Made by a program: the position numbers and the translations under genes. Source: Duganella guangzhouensis (lineage in GTDB: Bacteria; Pseudomonadota; Gammaproteobacteria; Burkholderiales; Burkholderiaceae_D). Taken from it: DNA of 64,000 nucleotides. The stretch covers positions 124,001 through 188,000 of the forward strand of contig NZ_WKJK01000005.1 of the NCBI RefSeq assembly GCF_009674535.1, read 5' to 3'. A model generated the notes under the pieces. It was not told the DNA's origin. It did not search any database and saw only the letters and a program-made list of their open reading frames with translations. Each line of letters opens with the position of its first letter. Within the stretch, counting starts at the first letter, position 1. Below are positions 32,892 through 42,653 of this stretch, in pieces.

Positions 32892-33599
32892 TCACAGTGC
32901 GAGGCGGGTGGCGACGTCGGGGCGGTATTGGCGGCTCAAGGGGACGCGGGCGCCGCCGCGCAGCAGTAGTTCGCCGTCGCCTTTGTCGAGGTTGACGATG
33001 CTGGTCACCCAGTCCAGCTGCACGGCGGCGCGGCGGTGGCAGCGGATGAAGCGTGGACCGAGTTTGTCGAGCAGGCTGGCCAGGGTTTGGCGGATTAGCG
33101 GTTCACCGTCGGCGGTGTGCAGGATGACGTAGTTATCGGCGGTTTCTATCCACTGGATCTGGTCGACCTTGACGATGCGGGTGCCGTTGCGTTCCGGGAC
33201 TAGCAACTGGGTGACCGCCGGCAGGACGGTGGCTGCATGCTGTTGGCCGAGGCGTTCGCGGGCGCGCTGCAGGGCGCGTTGCAGGCGAATCTGGTCGTAG
33301 GGCTTGAGCAGGTAGTCGATGGCGTTGGCGTCGAAGGCGCGGATGGCGTATTCGTCGTAGGCGGTGACGAACACCACCAGCGGCGCCGGCGAGGGCAGGG
33401 AGGCGGCGACGTCGAGCCCTGTCACTTCCGGCATCTGGATGTCGAGCAGCAGCAGGTCGGGCGCGAAAGAGGCCAGACGTTCCAGTGCTTCGACGCCATC
33501 ACGCGCTTCTTCTATGTCGCTGATGCCTGGCTCCAGCGACAGCAGGTGCCGCAGCTTGTCACGCGCCGGACGCTCGTCGTCGACAATCAGGATGCGCAT
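32892..33599 (-). CDS. LytTR-family response regulator
   Basis: This 235-residue protein has a receiver domain at 1-118 (acidic Asp7-Asp8, phosphorylation site Asp53 in LLLLDIQMP, Lys in YLLKPY). A C-terminal LytTR DNA-binding domain follows (KVDQIQWIETADNYVILHT, FIRCHRRAAVQLDWV, LSRQYRPDV). It overlaps the upstream histidine kinase gene by 13 bases and is its obvious partner. Target genes are unknown; LytTR proteins bind pairs of short direct repeats. Confidence 0.92.
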   Translation of the reverse strand: MRILIVDDERPARDKLRHLLSLEPGISDIEEARDGVEALERLASFAPDLLLLDIQMPEVTGLDVAASLPSPAPLVVFVTAYDEYAIRAFDANAIDYLLKPYDQIRLQRALQRARERLGQQHAATVLPAVTQLLVPERNGTRIVKVDQIQWIETADNYVILHTADGEPLIRQTLASLLDKLGPRFIRCHRRAAVQLDWVTSIVNLDKGDGELLLRGGARVPLSRQYRPDVATRLAL

Positions 33600-34657
33600 G
33601 GCAGCCTCAGTTCCGCCCGCACCCCGGCCGGCGACAATGAAGTCAGCGCGAACGATGCGCGCTCGCCGTACAGCGCTGCCAGACGCTCGCGCAAATTGCG
33701 CACGCCGATGCCGCCCGCGCCAGCCTCGCGAGTCGCGGCATCGGGCAGGTGGCCGCTGTCGTCATCGAGCCGTAGTACCAGCGTATCGCCGTCGCGCTGG
33801 ACGGAGATGGTGATGGCGGTCGGCTGGCGGCGCTTTTCCACCGTATGCTTGAAGACATTCTCCAACAAAGGCTGCATGCTCATCACCGGCACCGCGCAGG
33901 CCAGCAGCGCATCGTCGATCTGCCAGGCGATGCTCACGCGATCCGAAAACCGCTCGCTCATCAAGGCCGCGTAGCCGCGCAGCAGGCGCAACTCGGTCTC
34001 CAGCGGCACCAGATGACGCTCGCCTACGTCCAGCGTGGCGCGCAGCACGTCCGACAGCTGGATCAGCATCGCATCGGCGCGCGCCACATCGCTATACATC
34101 AGCGACGATATCGTGTTCAGCGCGTTGAACAGGAAATGCGGCTGCATTTGCTGGCTAAGACGCAGCAACTGCGCCTCGCGCAAGGAGGCATTGGCGCGCT
34201 CCACCCGCAGCTGTTCTTCCTGCATGGCGCGGAACGACAGCAGGCCGAAGGCGATGGTGGCGAAGATGAAGAAGTACACCGTCATCTTGATGTCTTCATA
34301 CAGGTAGACCTGCAGCCAGCCCTCGTGCGGGTACTCCTGCCCAGCCAGCGCATACACGGCGTGCCGGATGCCAAACGCGATTGGCACGAAAGCCGTCCAG
34401 AACACCAGCAACCATGGCAACTGGCGCAGGAACCAGCGGCCGGGCGTGGCGATCAGCGCGTCGTACTTGCGTGTAAAGCGCCGCTGCGCGAGCAGCAGCA
34501 GGGTGCCGGTCAGCGCCGACGAGGATTCCCACAGCACCGGCTTCCACAAATCGTGATGATGGTCGCGCAAATACTCCTGCACCGCAGTGGAAATCATCAG
34601 CAGCCAGAATAGAATCCAGGCGGTGGCGATAACGGTCTGGGTGCGTGGTCGCTGCAT
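33587..34657 (-). CDS. LytS/YehU-type sensor histidine kinase
   Basis: This 356-residue kinase has four or so membrane segments in residues 10-145, a short coiled coil (MQEEQLRVERANASLREAQ), a His_kinase phosphorylation site His174 in QMQPHFLFNALNTI, and a C-terminal ATPase (MQPLLENVFKHTVE, GGIGVRNLRERL). The input is presumably sensed within the membrane. It starts three bases after the Na+/H+ antiporter gene and overlaps the LytTR regulator, forming a three-gene operon. Confidence 0.92.
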   Translation of the reverse strand: MQRPRTQTVIATAWILFWLLMISTAVQEYLRDHHHDLWKPVLWESSSALTGTLLLLAQRRFTRKYDALIATPGRWFLRQLPWLLVFWTAFVPIAFGIRHAVYALAGQEYPHEGWLQVYLYEDIKMTVYFFIFATIAFGLLSFRAMQEEQLRVERANASLREAQLLRLSQQMQPHFLFNALNTISSLMYSDVARADAMLIQLSDVLRATLDVGERHLVPLETELRLLRGYAALMSERFSDRVSIAWQIDDALLACAVPVMSMQPLLENVFKHTVEKRRQPTAITISVQRDGDTLVLRLDDDSGHLPDAATREAGAGGIGVRNLRERLAALYGERASFALTSLSPAGVRAELRLPCAS

Positions 34658-34660
34658 GGC

Positions 34661-36295
34661 TTAACGGTAGCGTGCTTCCATCAGATCGATTTCGCGCACC
34701 AGCTTGCGCGAAATCTCATCCGAGATGTGATCATGCCGCGCCAGATCGAACACCGTGCGGCGCTCGGCCGACAGCGCGGCCAGCCGCAATTCCCGCTCGG
34801 CGGAGTCGGTCTTGCGCCACGCCTGCTCGCTCTCCGGATCAACCTCCTTCAGCTTGTGCTCATAGAACGCGATCACCCGCGCCGCCGCCTGCGGATACAC
34901 TTCCGGATCGATGCAGGCATCCGACTCCATCAACTCCACCTGGGTTTTCTCGATCGCGCTGATGGCCGCATTGGCGGCCGCGCGGCGTGCCAAGTCTTCT
35001 TCCTGCTGCTCCTCCGGCTCGGCCGGGAAAGTCATGCCGGCCAGTAGCCGGGGCAGGGCGATGCTGGCCACCAGCAGCGAAATCAGAATCACCGAGCAGG
35101 CCAGGAAAATGGTCAGCGCGCGCGCCGGGAATGGACGGCCGTCCGGCAGCATCATCGGCAGCGTCAGCACGCCGGCCAGCGTGATGGTGCCGCGTGCGCC
35201 GGCCAGCGTGGTGGCCAGCAGCAGGCGCGGATCGATCTTGTGACGCGGCTGATGGCGGAACTTCTGTTTGAAAATAGTCAGGCGCAGCGAAGCCCATACC
35301 CACGCCATGCGCAGCACCAGCAGGCCGAAGGTGATCGCAAACGCATACGCCACCAGCCACCAGCGGTTGACATGGCCGCTTTCCTCCAGCGAGGTGCCGG
35401 CCAGGCGGAAGATGTCCGGCAGCTGTTCGCCCAGCAGCACGAACATCACGCCGTTCAGCGAGAATTGCACCATGTCCCATACCGCCGAACGCTGGATGCG
35501 GGTGGCGGCGTGGGCGTGGCCGCTCAGCTCCACGTAGCTCATGGAGACGCCAGCCGCCACTGCGGCCAGAATGCCGGATGCGTGCAGGCGTTCGGCCACC
35601 AGATAGGCACCGAAAGGTATCAGCAGGTTGACCAGAATCGGTGAGCCGGGTGGCTCGCCAAAGTGGCGCGTCAGCCAGCGCTGCACCCAGGTGATGATCA
35701 AGGTGACGCCGACGCCGGCCGCGATGCCGGCCACCACCAGCCAGACGAAGGTGAGGGTGGCGGTTTGCAGCGAGAAGGCGCCAGTCATGGCCGCCGCCAC
35801 CGCGAAACGGAAGCACACCAGGCCGGAGGCATCGTTCAGCAGCGACTCGCCTTCGAGGATGTGCATCAGCCGCTTCGGAATCGGCGTGGTCGAGGTGATG
35901 GCGCTGACCGCGATCGGGTCGGTCGGCGAAACGATGGCCGCCAGCGCGAACGCCACCGGCAGCGGCATGGCCGGAATCAGCCAGTGAATCAGCAGGCCGG
36001 CACCCACCACGGTGAATACCACCAGGCCAAACGCCAGTTCGAGGATGGTGCCCTTGTCGCGCAGCAGGCCGCTCTTGGGGATGCGCCAGCCGTCAAGAAA
36101 TAGCAGCGGCGGCAGGAACACCAGGAAGAACAGCTCCGGCTCCAGGTCCACGCCATGCGATGATTTGGCGGCAATCAGCGCGCCCAGGCCGATCTGCACC
36201 AATGGCAGCGGGACGGCGCGCGGCAGCACCCGTCCGATGTAGGCGCTGGCCACCACGGCCAGCAACATGATCAGCACAATTTCAATTGAATCCAT
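34661..36295 (-). CDS. CPA1-family Na+/H+ antiporter
   Basis: This 544-residue protein has about twelve membrane segments and the transport motifs VFLPPLLFLDGWRIPK, AIVSPTDPIAVSAI and EGESLLNDASGLV, which include the ion-binding Asp residues. A soluble tail of about 130 residues follows, rich in charged and helical sequence. It exchanges Na+ (or K+) for H+ across the inner membrane. It is the first gene of an operon with a LytS-type kinase and LytTR regulator, which suggests a linked response to ions or membrane potential (inference). Confidence 0.92.
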   Translation of the reverse strand: MDSIEIVLIMLLAVVASAYIGRVLPRAVPLPLVQIGLGALIAAKSSHGVDLEPELFFLVFLPPLLFLDGWRIPKSGLLRDKGTILELAFGLVVFTVVGAGLLIHWLIPAMPLPVAFALAAIVSPTDPIAVSAITSTTPIPKRLMHILEGESLLNDASGLVCFRFAVAAAMTGAFSLQTATLTFVWLVVAGIAAGVGVTLIITWVQRWLTRHFGEPPGSPILVNLLIPFGAYLVAERLHASGILAAVAAGVSMSYVELSGHAHAATRIQRSAVWDMVQFSLNGVMFVLLGEQLPDIFRLAGTSLEESGHVNRWWLVAYAFAITFGLLVLRMAWVWASLRLTIFKQKFRHQPRHKIDPRLLLATTLAGARGTITLAGVLTLPMMLPDGRPFPARALTIFLACSVILISLLVASIALPRLLAGMTFPAEPEEQQEEDLARRAAANAAISAIEKTQVELMESDACIDPEVYPQAAARVIAFYEHKLKEVDPESEQAWRKTDSAERELRLAALSAERRTVFDLARHDHISDEISRKLVREIDLMEARYR

Positions 36296-36390
36296 TCAGT
36301 CCCTTCTGGTTTACAGCAGTCAAATCAGGCTAAGCTTACACTATTGGAAGTTTGGTAAAAAGTGCACTAGCGTAAGCGCAATGTTTCTGG

Positions 36391-36396
36391 CATAAT
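36391..36396 (+). promoter_or_regulatory. Probable -10 element of the tRNA-Gly gene
   Basis: CATAAT lies 11 bases before the tRNA 5' end, a suitable distance for a -10 box. No good -35 hexamer was found at normal spacing. Confidence 0.4.
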
Positions 36397-36406
36397 GTTG
36401 CCTTCT

Positions 36407-36482
36407 GCGGGAGTAGCTCAGTTGGTAGAGCGCAACCTTGCCAAGGTTGAGGTCGAGAGTTCGAGACTCTTCTCCCGCTCCA
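36407..36482 (+). tRNA. tRNA-Gly (anticodon GCC)
   Basis: The 76-base sequence folds into a cloverleaf. The acceptor arms GCGGGAG and CTCCCGC pair perfectly, the D-loop is AGCTCAGTTGGTAGAGC, the anticodon arm CAACC-TTGCCAA-GGTTG shows GCC, and the T-loop is GTTCGAGAC. The 3' CCA is encoded. It reads GGC and GGT glycine codons. Confidence 0.97.
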
Positions 36483-36501
36483 GAATTCAGTAGCAAAACA
36501 A

Positions 36502-36527
36502 AAGGAAGCCCACGGGCTTCCTTTTTT
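36502..36527 (+). terminator. Rho-independent terminator after tRNA-Gly
   Basis: AAGGAAGCC (36502-36510) pairs perfectly with GGCTTCCTT (36515-36523), loop CACG, and is followed by a run of T to 36527. Confidence 0.93.
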
Positions 36528-36569
36528 GTTGTTTATCGTTCTCTAAAACAACAATCCTGTATGTCAAAT

Positions 36570-36598
36570 GTGACGCGGGTAATTGCAAACGTTATACT
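36570..36598 (+). promoter_or_regulatory. Candidate sigma-70 promoter of cheV
   Basis: GTGACG (36570-36575) and TATACT (36593-36598) are spaced by 17 bases and lie about 30 bases before the cheV start. Confidence 0.55.
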
Positions 36599-36629
36599 GG
36601 CCCGAGGACCACCGAGGGAGACGAAATCC

Positions 36630-37598
36630 ATGAAATCTGTTCAACAGGAAGTTGATGAGCGCAGTAACTTAACCAACTCCAACAAATTCGAACTCCTCCT
36701 GTTCCGCCTCGGCGGCGATGCCAACGGCGAACACTCCGAGTTGTTCGGTATTAACGTCTTCAAAATCCGCGAGATTGTCGCGATGCCCGAAGTGACTGCT
36801 GTGGCCGGATCCCCGCCACATATGTTGGGTGTTGTGAACCTGCGCGGACAAATCATCACGGTGCTGGATTTGCCAGGCATTGTCGGTGTGACCCCAAAAA
36901 CCGGTCTGAATATTATGTTGGTCACTGAATTCGCGCGCACCACGCAAGCGTTCGCGGTCGAGTCGGTGGATGAAATCGTGCGTCTGGACTGGAGCCAGGT
37001 GTTGACGGCTGAAGGCACTGCCGGTGGCAAGGTCACCAGTATTGCCCGCGTTGACGGCGACACCCAGAATACGCGCCTGGCGCAGGTGCTGGACGTGGAA
37101 ACCATCCTGCGTGAACTGGTGCCGCCGGAGCGCGCGGACATCGATCCGGAAACCATCGGACCGAAAGTGCTGCTCAAGCCGGGCTCGGTGGTGTTGGCCG
37201 CCGACGATTCGGTGGTGGCGCGCAACCTGATCGAAAAAGGTCTGGAAGCGATGGGCGTGCACTTCATCATGACCAAGTCGGGCAAGGAAGCCTGGGACCG
37301 TCTGCAGGCGATTGCCGAAGGCGCCAAGGCCGAGGGCTTGCCGATCACCGATCGCGTGGCGATGGTGCTGACCGATCTGGAGATGCCGGAGATGGATGGC
37401 TTTACGCTGACTCGTCTGATCAAGCAGGATCCGCGCTTTGGCAAGATTCCGGTGGTGATTCACTCTTCGCTGTCGGGCAAGACCAATGAAGACCACGTCA
37501 AGGGCGTGGGCGCGGATGCGTATGTGGCCAAGTTCTCGGCTGAGGATCTGGCTGGCACCATCCGCAGTGTGTTGGGCAAGGCTGCTACCGCCGCTTGA
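36630..37598 (+). CDS. cheV: Chemotaxis coupling protein CheV (CheW-receiver fusion)
   Basis: This 322-residue protein has a CheW domain at 18-165 (FELLLFRLGG, ELFGINVFKIREI, GVVNLRGQIITVLDL). A receiver domain at 185-315 carries Asp192-Asp193, the phosphorylation site Asp249 in MVLTDLEMPEMDG, and Lys in YVAKFS. CheV couples chemoreceptors to CheA and its phosphorylation tunes adaptation. ATG 36630 has GAGGGA upstream; the open frame reaches back into the tRNA and that part is not coding. The gene stands alone between two terminators. Confidence 0.94.
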   Translation: MKSVQQEVDERSNLTNSNKFELLLFRLGGDANGEHSELFGINVFKIREIVAMPEVTAVAGSPPHMLGVVNLRGQIITVLDLPGIVGVTPKTGLNIMLVTEFARTTQAFAVESVDEIVRLDWSQVLTAEGTAGGKVTSIARVDGDTQNTRLAQVLDVETILRELVPPERADIDPETIGPKVLLKPGSVVLAADDSVVARNLIEKGLEAMGVHFIMTKSGKEAWDRLQAIAEGAKAEGLPITDRVAMVLTDLEMPEMDGFTLTRLIKQDPRFGKIPVVIHSSLSGKTNEDHVKGVGADAYVAKFSAEDLAGTIRSVLGKAATAA

Positions 37599-37618
37599 TT
37601 GATTGCTGGTGCTGATCG

Positions 37619-37650
37619 AAAACCGCAATGGTGACATTGCGGTTTTTTTT
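37619..37650. terminator. Rho-independent terminator between cheV and the Rpn-type gene
   Basis: AAAACCGCAATG (37619-37630) pairs perfectly with CATTGCGGTTTT (37635-37646) around GTGA, followed by more T on the plus strand. On the minus strand the arm also ends in TTTT, so it may serve both convergent genes. Confidence 0.93.
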
Positions 37651-37653
37651 CGT

Positions 37654-38685
37654 CTATCGGAATACCTGCCTCAGCGATTGCGCTTCCAGCAGCGTCTCGC
37701 TCCATGCCGCCAGCTGATCCATGTCGGCTTTGGTCAGCTTGTTGCGGGTGGTCTTGGGCAGCGGGCCGAAGCGGTGTTCAAGCTGTCGTTCCAGCAGCGT
37801 CGCCGCACCTTCCCGACGGCCAAGTTCGGTGCCTTCCTCAAATCCTTCTTTACGTCCTTCCTCACGTCCTTTTTCAAGTCCTTTTTCAAGTCCTTCCTTC
37901 CGCCCCCAGTCCATGAACATCTCTTCCAAAGGCGTGACCCATTCGATGACCGGTTTCGATTTCATTTGCTGCTCCTTTCCAAACTGAATAACAGCTTGCC
38001 AGTAGCGCGTCTGGTACTGCTCGGGTAGCGCCATCATCCAGTTGATTACTTTGAACATCGTGAGTATGCGCTCTTTACTCCAGCGATGTTGATACAGTAG
38101 CTCGGTCAACCGCAGCTTGGCGGCGTACAGCAGATCGGCATCGTGATGGGCCTGTTGCGTATGCAAGTGAGCCAGGGTAAGCAAGGCAAACGGGTTGTCG
38201 GACGCCAGCAGTGCGTGTTCATTAGATGCGTGATCCAGCAGCTTGGCGATCGAGTACGAGATGCCCATTACAGTCTCATACAACTGGTGATGAAACGCCC
38301 GTGGTCGCCAGTTCGGATCGTCATCGGCCAGCAACACCAGGCTGGCAACAGGGCGCGCGTATGCCGTGGCGATGCGGTAGTTGTAATCGAGCACGCGTTT
38401 GGGCAGCGACGTGGCGCGCTGCGCCTGCACTTCGATGTGGATGAGCATCCAAGTAGCGCCCGCGTCACGCAAGCAGACTTCGAGCAACTGGTCGGCGACC
38501 ATGCCGTGCGGATCGCTGCCGAAGCCGATGCTGGCGAGTTCCTTGTCGTGGAAGCGTGGCCGTTTGTGCCAGTCGATCTGATTCGCCAGCGCGGGGAAAA
38601 AGAAACGCAGGAAGGCGCGCGGCGCGTGCGCGATGGCGGCTTTCCATGGCAGATCGTAACGGGCGGAAGGGGCGACGTTTTGCAT
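37654..38685 (-). CDS. Rpn/DUF4351 family protein (PD-(D/E)XK-like)
   Basis: This is a 343-residue protein. The N-terminal part resembles the Rpn/YhgA-like nuclease group: [18 protein letters not shown] and IHIEVQAQR with the E-x-Q form of the PD-(D/E)XK core. A middle helical region follows. A four-residue repeat segment rich in KEG/EKG occurs around 265-297. The C-terminal block [14 protein letters not shown]...[11 protein letters not shown] is DUF4351. Rpn proteins promote RecA-independent recombination in E. coli; here the role is unknown. It is not part of an insertion sequence. Divergent from the DJ-1-like gene. Confidence 0.82.
   Translation of the reverse strand: MQNVAPSARYDLPWKAAIAHAPRAFLRFFFPALANQIDWHKRPRFHDKELASIGFGSDPHGMVADQLLEVCLRDAGATWMLIHIEVQAQRATSLPKRVLDYNYRIATAYARPVASLVLLADDDPNWRPRAFHHQLYETVMGISYSIAKLLDHASNEHALLASDNPFALLTLAHLHTQQAHHDADLLYAAKLRLTELLYQHRWSKERILTMFKVINWMMALPEQYQTRYWQAVIQFGKEQQMKSKPVIEWVTPLEEMFMDWGRKEGLEKGLEKGREEGRKEGFEEGTELGRREGAATLLERQLEHRFGPLPKTTRNKLTKADMDQLAAWSETLLEAQSLRQVFR
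37832..37903 (-). repeat. Six 12-bp tandem units coding for a charged four-residue repeat
   Basis: Units begin at 37832, 37844, 37856, 37868, 37880 and 37892. The units at 37868 and 37880 are identical. They encode the [19 protein letters not shown] segment of the DUF4351 protein. In-frame slippage could change the copy number without breaking the gene. Confidence 0.85.
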
Positions 38686-38754
38686 CAGCCGAGTCTACGG
38701 CCGCAAAAACGCGGTAGTATTGTGGCACGTTTAACTTTTTCGAAAGGACTGACC

Positions 38755-39336
38755 GTGGCAGCTAAAAAGATACTGTTTTTGACGGGTGACTTTGCGGAAG
38801 ATTACGAGACCATGGTGCCGTTCCAGGCGCTGCTGGCGGTCGGTCACATTGTGCATGCCGTGTGTCCCGACAAGCAGGCCGGCGACACCATCAAGACCGC
38901 CATCCACGATTTCGAGGGCGATCAAACCTACACCGAAAAGCCCGGCCACCGCTTCACCCTCAACGCCAATTTTGCCGACGCCGATGTCGGCAACTACGAC
39001 GCGCTGGCCATCGCTGGCGGCCGCGCGCCGGAATACCTGCGGCTCAACCCGCGCGTGATTGAACTTGTGCAGCAGTTCGCCGCCGCCAACAAGCCGATCG
39101 CCGCGATCTGCCACGGCGCGCAACTGCTGGCCGCAGCCGATGTCATACGCGGCAAGACCATCTCCGCCTACCCAGCCTGCTCACCGGAAGTCAAACTGGC
39201 CGGCGCGCAATACGCCGACATCCCGGTAGACCAGGCGGTCACCGACGGCATCTTCGTCACCGCGCCAGCGTGGCCAGCGCATCCGGCGTGGATCGCCCAG
39301 TTCCTGCAAAAACTGGGCACCGAAATCAAGCTGTGA
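38755..39336 (+). CDS. DJ-1/PfpI family protein
   Basis: This 193-residue protein starts [21 protein letters not shown] and has a nucleophile-elbow Cys119 in [10 protein letters not shown], with Glu15 near the usual acid position. Family members act as glyoxalase III/deglycase-like enzymes, chaperones or proteases; the exact activity is unknown. GTG 38755 is chosen because AAAGGA lies seven bases upstream; there is no ATG before the conserved start. Its 3' end overlaps the convergent S-formylglutathione hydrolase gene by 11 bases. Confidence 0.88.
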   Translation: MAAKKILFLTGDFAEDYETMVPFQALLAVGHIVHAVCPDKQAGDTIKTAIHDFEGDQTYTEKPGHRFTLNANFADADVGNYDALAIAGGRAPEYLRLNPRVIELVQQFAAANKPIAAICHGAQLLAAADVIRGKTISAYPACSPEVKLAGAQYADIPVDQAVTDGIFVTAPAWPAHPAWIAQFLQKLGTEIKL

Positions 39337-40168
39337 GATTGCGCGCGTGGAAGCGCAGATGGTCTTCCACAAAGGTCTGGATGAAGTAGTAACCGTGATC
39401 GTAGCGCTCATGCCGCCGCAAGGTCAGCGGCTGCGCCGCGGTCGCGCACGCGGCCTCGAACGCCTCCGGATACAACTGCTCGGCCAGGAACTTGTCACCC
39501 AAGCCCTGGTCGATCAGGATGCCGGCCGGGAACGGTGTTTTCAGTTGCGCCATCAGCAGCGAGGCGTCATACTGCGCCCACGCGGCAGGCTCGCCGCCCA
39601 GATAGCCATGGAAGGCTTTCTGACCCCACGGGCATTGCGACGGTGCGGCAATCGGCGCAAATGCGGACACTGAACGAAACACATCCGGCCGCTTGAGCGC
39701 CATCGTCAACGCGCCATGGCCGCCCATCGAGTGGCCGAAAATGCCGATCCGCTGCGCATCGACCGGCAGCTGTTGCACCACCAGTTCACGCAGCTCATGC
39801 AGGTAGCTGTACATGCGGTAGTGCTTGCTCCATTCAGGTTCGGTCGCATCGAGATAGAAGCCGGCGCCGACGCCGAAATCCCAGCTCTCGCTTTCGCCTT
39901 CCACATTGGCACCGCGCGGACTGGTGTCGGGCGCGATCAGCATCAAGCCCAGTTCGGCCGCCACGCGCTGCGCGCCGGCCTTGATCATGAAGGTCTCTTC
40001 GGTGCAGGTCAGGCCGGCGAGATAGAACAACGCCGGCACCTTGCCGTGCGCCGCCTGCGGAGGGATGAAGACCGAGAAGCGCATCGGCAAACCGATCTCG
40101 CGCGCATCGTGACGATAAAAACGTTGAACGCCGCCGTAGCAAGCATGTTCGCTGATGATTTCAAGCAT
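39326..40168 (-). CDS. fghA: S-formylglutathione hydrolase
   Basis: This 280-residue alpha/beta hydrolase has the nucleophile Ser147 in [10 protein letters not shown], Asp225 in GLGDKFL and His258 in [27 protein letters not shown] is the family marker. It hydrolyses S-formylglutathione to formate and glutathione in formaldehyde detoxification. The partner glutathione-dependent formaldehyde dehydrogenase is not in this window. The start at 40168 follows AAGGAAA on the minus strand; an upstream in-frame ATG at 40231 is unlikely. Confidence 0.94.
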   Translation of the reverse strand: MLEIISEHACYGGVQRFYRHDAREIGLPMRFSVFIPPQAAHGKVPALFYLAGLTCTEETFMIKAGAQRVAAELGLMLIAPDTSPRGANVEGESESWDFGVGAGFYLDATEPEWSKHYRMYSYLHELRELVVQQLPVDAQRIGIFGHSMGGHGALTMALKRPDVFRSVSAFAPIAAPSQCPWGQKAFHGYLGGEPAAWAQYDASLLMAQLKTPFPAGILIDQGLGDKFLAEQLYPEAFEAACATAAQPLTLRRHERYDHGYYFIQTFVEDHLRFHARNLTA

Positions 40169-40254
40169 TTGTGTTTCCTTATGTCCCCCAGCGCACAGTG
40201 AGTGCGCCCGTAATACTGCAGAATTGTACAAGTATTGTTAAAAAGGAGAAGTAC

Positions 40255-41439
40255 ATGCCGGATATTCAGGTCATTTTGGCCGATCTGGGCTGGCCACTGG
40301 CGGTTGCGGTGGCGTGGCTGTCGGGGGAATTCGTGCATCGCTGGACGCGCCTGCCGCGCATCAGCGTGTATGGTTTGATCGGGTTTGTGCTGGCGCAGGT
40401 ATTTCCGGACGCGCTCAGCAGCGGCGCCTCCAGCAACGTCACCGTGCTGGCCAATCTGGCCTTCGGCCTGATCCTGTTTGAATTCGGTTATCGCATCAAT
40501 CTGCACTGGCTGCGCATCAATCCGTGGATCGCGGTCAGCGGCCTGGCCGAATCGGCCGCCACCTTTGGCGTGGTCTATCTGATCTCGCACCTGACCGGCA
40601 TGCCGCCGCTGACCTCATTGCTGTTGGCCTCGCTGGCGATGTCGACCTCGCCGGCTGGCGTGCTGCGCGTGATTAACGAAGAAGACAGCTCCGGCCAGGT
40701 CACCGAACGCGTACTGCACCTGGTGGCCATCAACAGCGTGGTCGCGGTGTTCGTATTCAAGGTGGTGGTGGGCTTCTGGGTGTTCCAGACCTCCGGCAGC
40801 CTGACCCAGGCGATTTCGCACAGCGGCATCGAACTGCTGGTATCGGCCGCGATGGGCGCGCTGATGGGCTTTCTCGTGCCGGCCGTGCTGCGCCGCCTGG
40901 GCGCGCTGGCGCAGGACGGCACCATCGCTTTCGCGCTGGGCGTGATTCTGCTGGTGGCGATGGCGCGCGCGTTTGACGTGTCGCCGGTGCTGGCGACGCT
41001 GACCTTTGGTCTGGCGGCGCGTCACAAGCGGGTGGCGTTCAGCCGCACCGAGCGCAACTTCGGCGGCATCGGCGAACTGCTGACCGTGCTGCTGTTCGTG
41101 TTTGCCGTCACCACGCTGGAATGGGATCGCGTGGTCGATGGCGCCGGCCTTGGCCTGGCGCTGGTGCTGGCGCGCTTTGTGGTCAAGGCGTTGAGCGTGG
41201 GCGTGTTCGCGCACGTCAGCGGCATCTCGTGGCGCAAGGGGCTGTTGACCGGCATCGCGCTGTCGCCGATGTCGGTGTTTGTCACCTTGCTGCTGGAGCA
41301 AACCAAATACATGGGGATCGTGCTGGTGGATGAACTGGCCGCGCTGGCGGCGATGACGCTGCTGCTGGAAGTGATCGGTCCCGTCATCACCCAGCGTGCC
41401 CTGAAGTGGGCGAAGGAAACCCACGAGGAGGAGAAATAA
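40255..41439 (+). CDS. CPA2-family cation:proton antiporter
   Basis: This 394-residue protein has about twelve hydrophobic segments. [33 protein letters not shown] and [18 protein letters not shown] correspond to the monovalent cation:proton antiporter-2 core. No RCK/TrkA-N domain is attached. The ion is unknown. AAAAGGAGA precedes ATG 40255. The stop overlaps the start of the YbdK-type ligase as TAATG, so the two proteins are made together. Confidence 0.85.
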   Translation: MPDIQVILADLGWPLAVAVAWLSGEFVHRWTRLPRISVYGLIGFVLAQVFPDALSSGASSNVTVLANLAFGLILFEFGYRINLHWLRINPWIAVSGLAESAATFGVVYLISHLTGMPPLTSLLLASLAMSTSPAGVLRVINEEDSSGQVTERVLHLVAINSVVAVFVFKVVVGFWVFQTSGSLTQAISHSGIELLVSAAMGALMGFLVPAVLRRLGALAQDGTIAFALGVILLVAMARAFDVSPVLATLTFGLAARHKRVAFSRTERNFGGIGELLTVLLFVFAVTTLEWDRVVDGAGLGLALVLARFVVKALSVGVFAHVSGISWRKGLLTGIALSPMSVFVTLLLEQTKYMGIVLVDELAALAAMTLLLEVIGPVITQRALKWAKETHEEEK

Positions 41440-42557
41440 TGGCATTGGAAGAATTCAAATCATCGCAGCCGCTGACCATGGGCGTGGAGCTGGAGTTGCA
41501 ACTGGTGAGTCTGTCCGACTTCGACCTGACCGCGTCCAGCCCCGACTTGCTGCACCTGTTGAGCCGCAAGCCTTTCCCCGGCAACGTGACGCCGGAAATC
41601 ACCGAGAGCATGATCGAAATTAATAGCGATGTGCACACCAACTACGCTGAACTGGTGGCGCAGCTTCAGGTGATCCGCGATACGCTGGTACAGGCCGGCG
41701 AGAAGCTCAACGTCGGCATCTGCGGCGGTGGCACGCATCCGTTCCAGAAATGGTCGGACCGGCGGATTTTTTCCAAGCCGCGTTTCAAGGAAGTGTCGGA
41801 GCTGTATGGGTATCTGGCCAAGCAGTTCACCATCTTTGGTCAGCACGTGCACATCGGCTGCGAGTCGGGTGACGATGCACTGTTCCTGCTGCACTCGTTG
41901 AGCCGTTACGTGCCGCATTTCATCGCGCTGTCGTCGTCGTCACCGTATGTGCAGGGTAATGACACGCTGTTCAACTCGGCGCGCTTGAACTCGGTGTTTG
42001 CGTTCCCGATGAGTGGGCGAGCGCCGTTCACGCAAAGCTGGCACACCTTCGAGCACGAGTATTTCGCCAAGATGGAGCACACCGGCGTGATCAAGAGCAT
42101 GAAGGACTTTTACTGGGACATCCGGCCCAAGCCGGAATTCGGCACCATCGAACTGCGCGTGTGCGACACGCCGCTGACGGTGGAGCGGGCGGCGGCGCTG
42201 GCGGTGTATCTGCAGGCGCTGTGTGCGTATCTGCTGGAGCGGCGCGAGGCCGCTCCAGAGGAGGATGACTACCTGGTCTACAACTACAACCGCTTCCAGG
42301 CCTGCCGCTTCGGGCTGGACGGCACGGTGGTGCATCCCAAGACTTACGAAAGCCTGTCGCTGCGCGAAGACATCCTGACCACGTTGCGCAAAATGGAGCC
42401 CTACGGCGCCAGGCTGGGTGGCACGGCCGGCCTGCAGCATCTGATGCAGGTCACGCACGAAGGCAGCGACGCCCACTATCTGCGCCAGCAGTTCGACAGC
42501 AGCGGCAGCGTCGAAGGCGTAGTCGACGCCGCCATCCGCCGCTTCCGTGGCGGCTGA
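41439..42557 (+). CDS. ybdK: YbdK-type carboxylate-amine ligase (GCS2 family)
   Basis: This 372-residue protein starts [12 protein letters not shown] and has [24 protein letters not shown] and [17 protein letters not shown], the metal/ATP-binding blocks of glutamate-cysteine ligase 2. E. coli YbdK has weak glutamate-cysteine ligase activity. The physiological role is not settled. Coupling to a cation/proton antiporter could hint at a link to thiol or K+ efflux control, as seen for glutathione-gated Kef systems, but that is speculation. Confidence 0.88.
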   Translation: MALEEFKSSQPLTMGVELELQLVSLSDFDLTASSPDLLHLLSRKPFPGNVTPEITESMIEINSDVHTNYAELVAQLQVIRDTLVQAGEKLNVGICGGGTHPFQKWSDRRIFSKPRFKEVSELYGYLAKQFTIFGQHVHIGCESGDDALFLLHSLSRYVPHFIALSSSSPYVQGNDTLFNSARLNSVFAFPMSGRAPFTQSWHTFEHEYFAKMEHTGVIKSMKDFYWDIRPKPEFGTIELRVCDTPLTVERAAALAVYLQALCAYLLERREAAPEEDDYLVYNYNRFQACRFGLDGTVVHPKTYESLSLREDILTTLRKMEPYGARLGGTAGLQHLMQVTHEGSDAHYLRQQFDSSGSVEGVVDAAIRRFRGG

Positions 42558-42653
42558 TTTTACCCATCCGGCACGGTAGCTGAGCCTCTGGCGCTTGCCA
42601 GAAATCAAAGTCGTTTTTACTGCGCGCCTCAAGCTTGCTAAAGGAGGTGCGCC

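Noticed and set aside
37654..38685. Transposon or insertion sequence around the Rpn-type gene
   Set aside because: Rpn-like proteins are sometimes called putative transposases, but no terminal inverted repeats or target duplications are seen and a terminator flanks it normally.
38143..38754. Long N-terminal extension of the DJ-1/PfpI protein
   Set aside because: It runs antisense through the Rpn/DUF4351 gene; the DJ-1 fold begins at GTG 38755.
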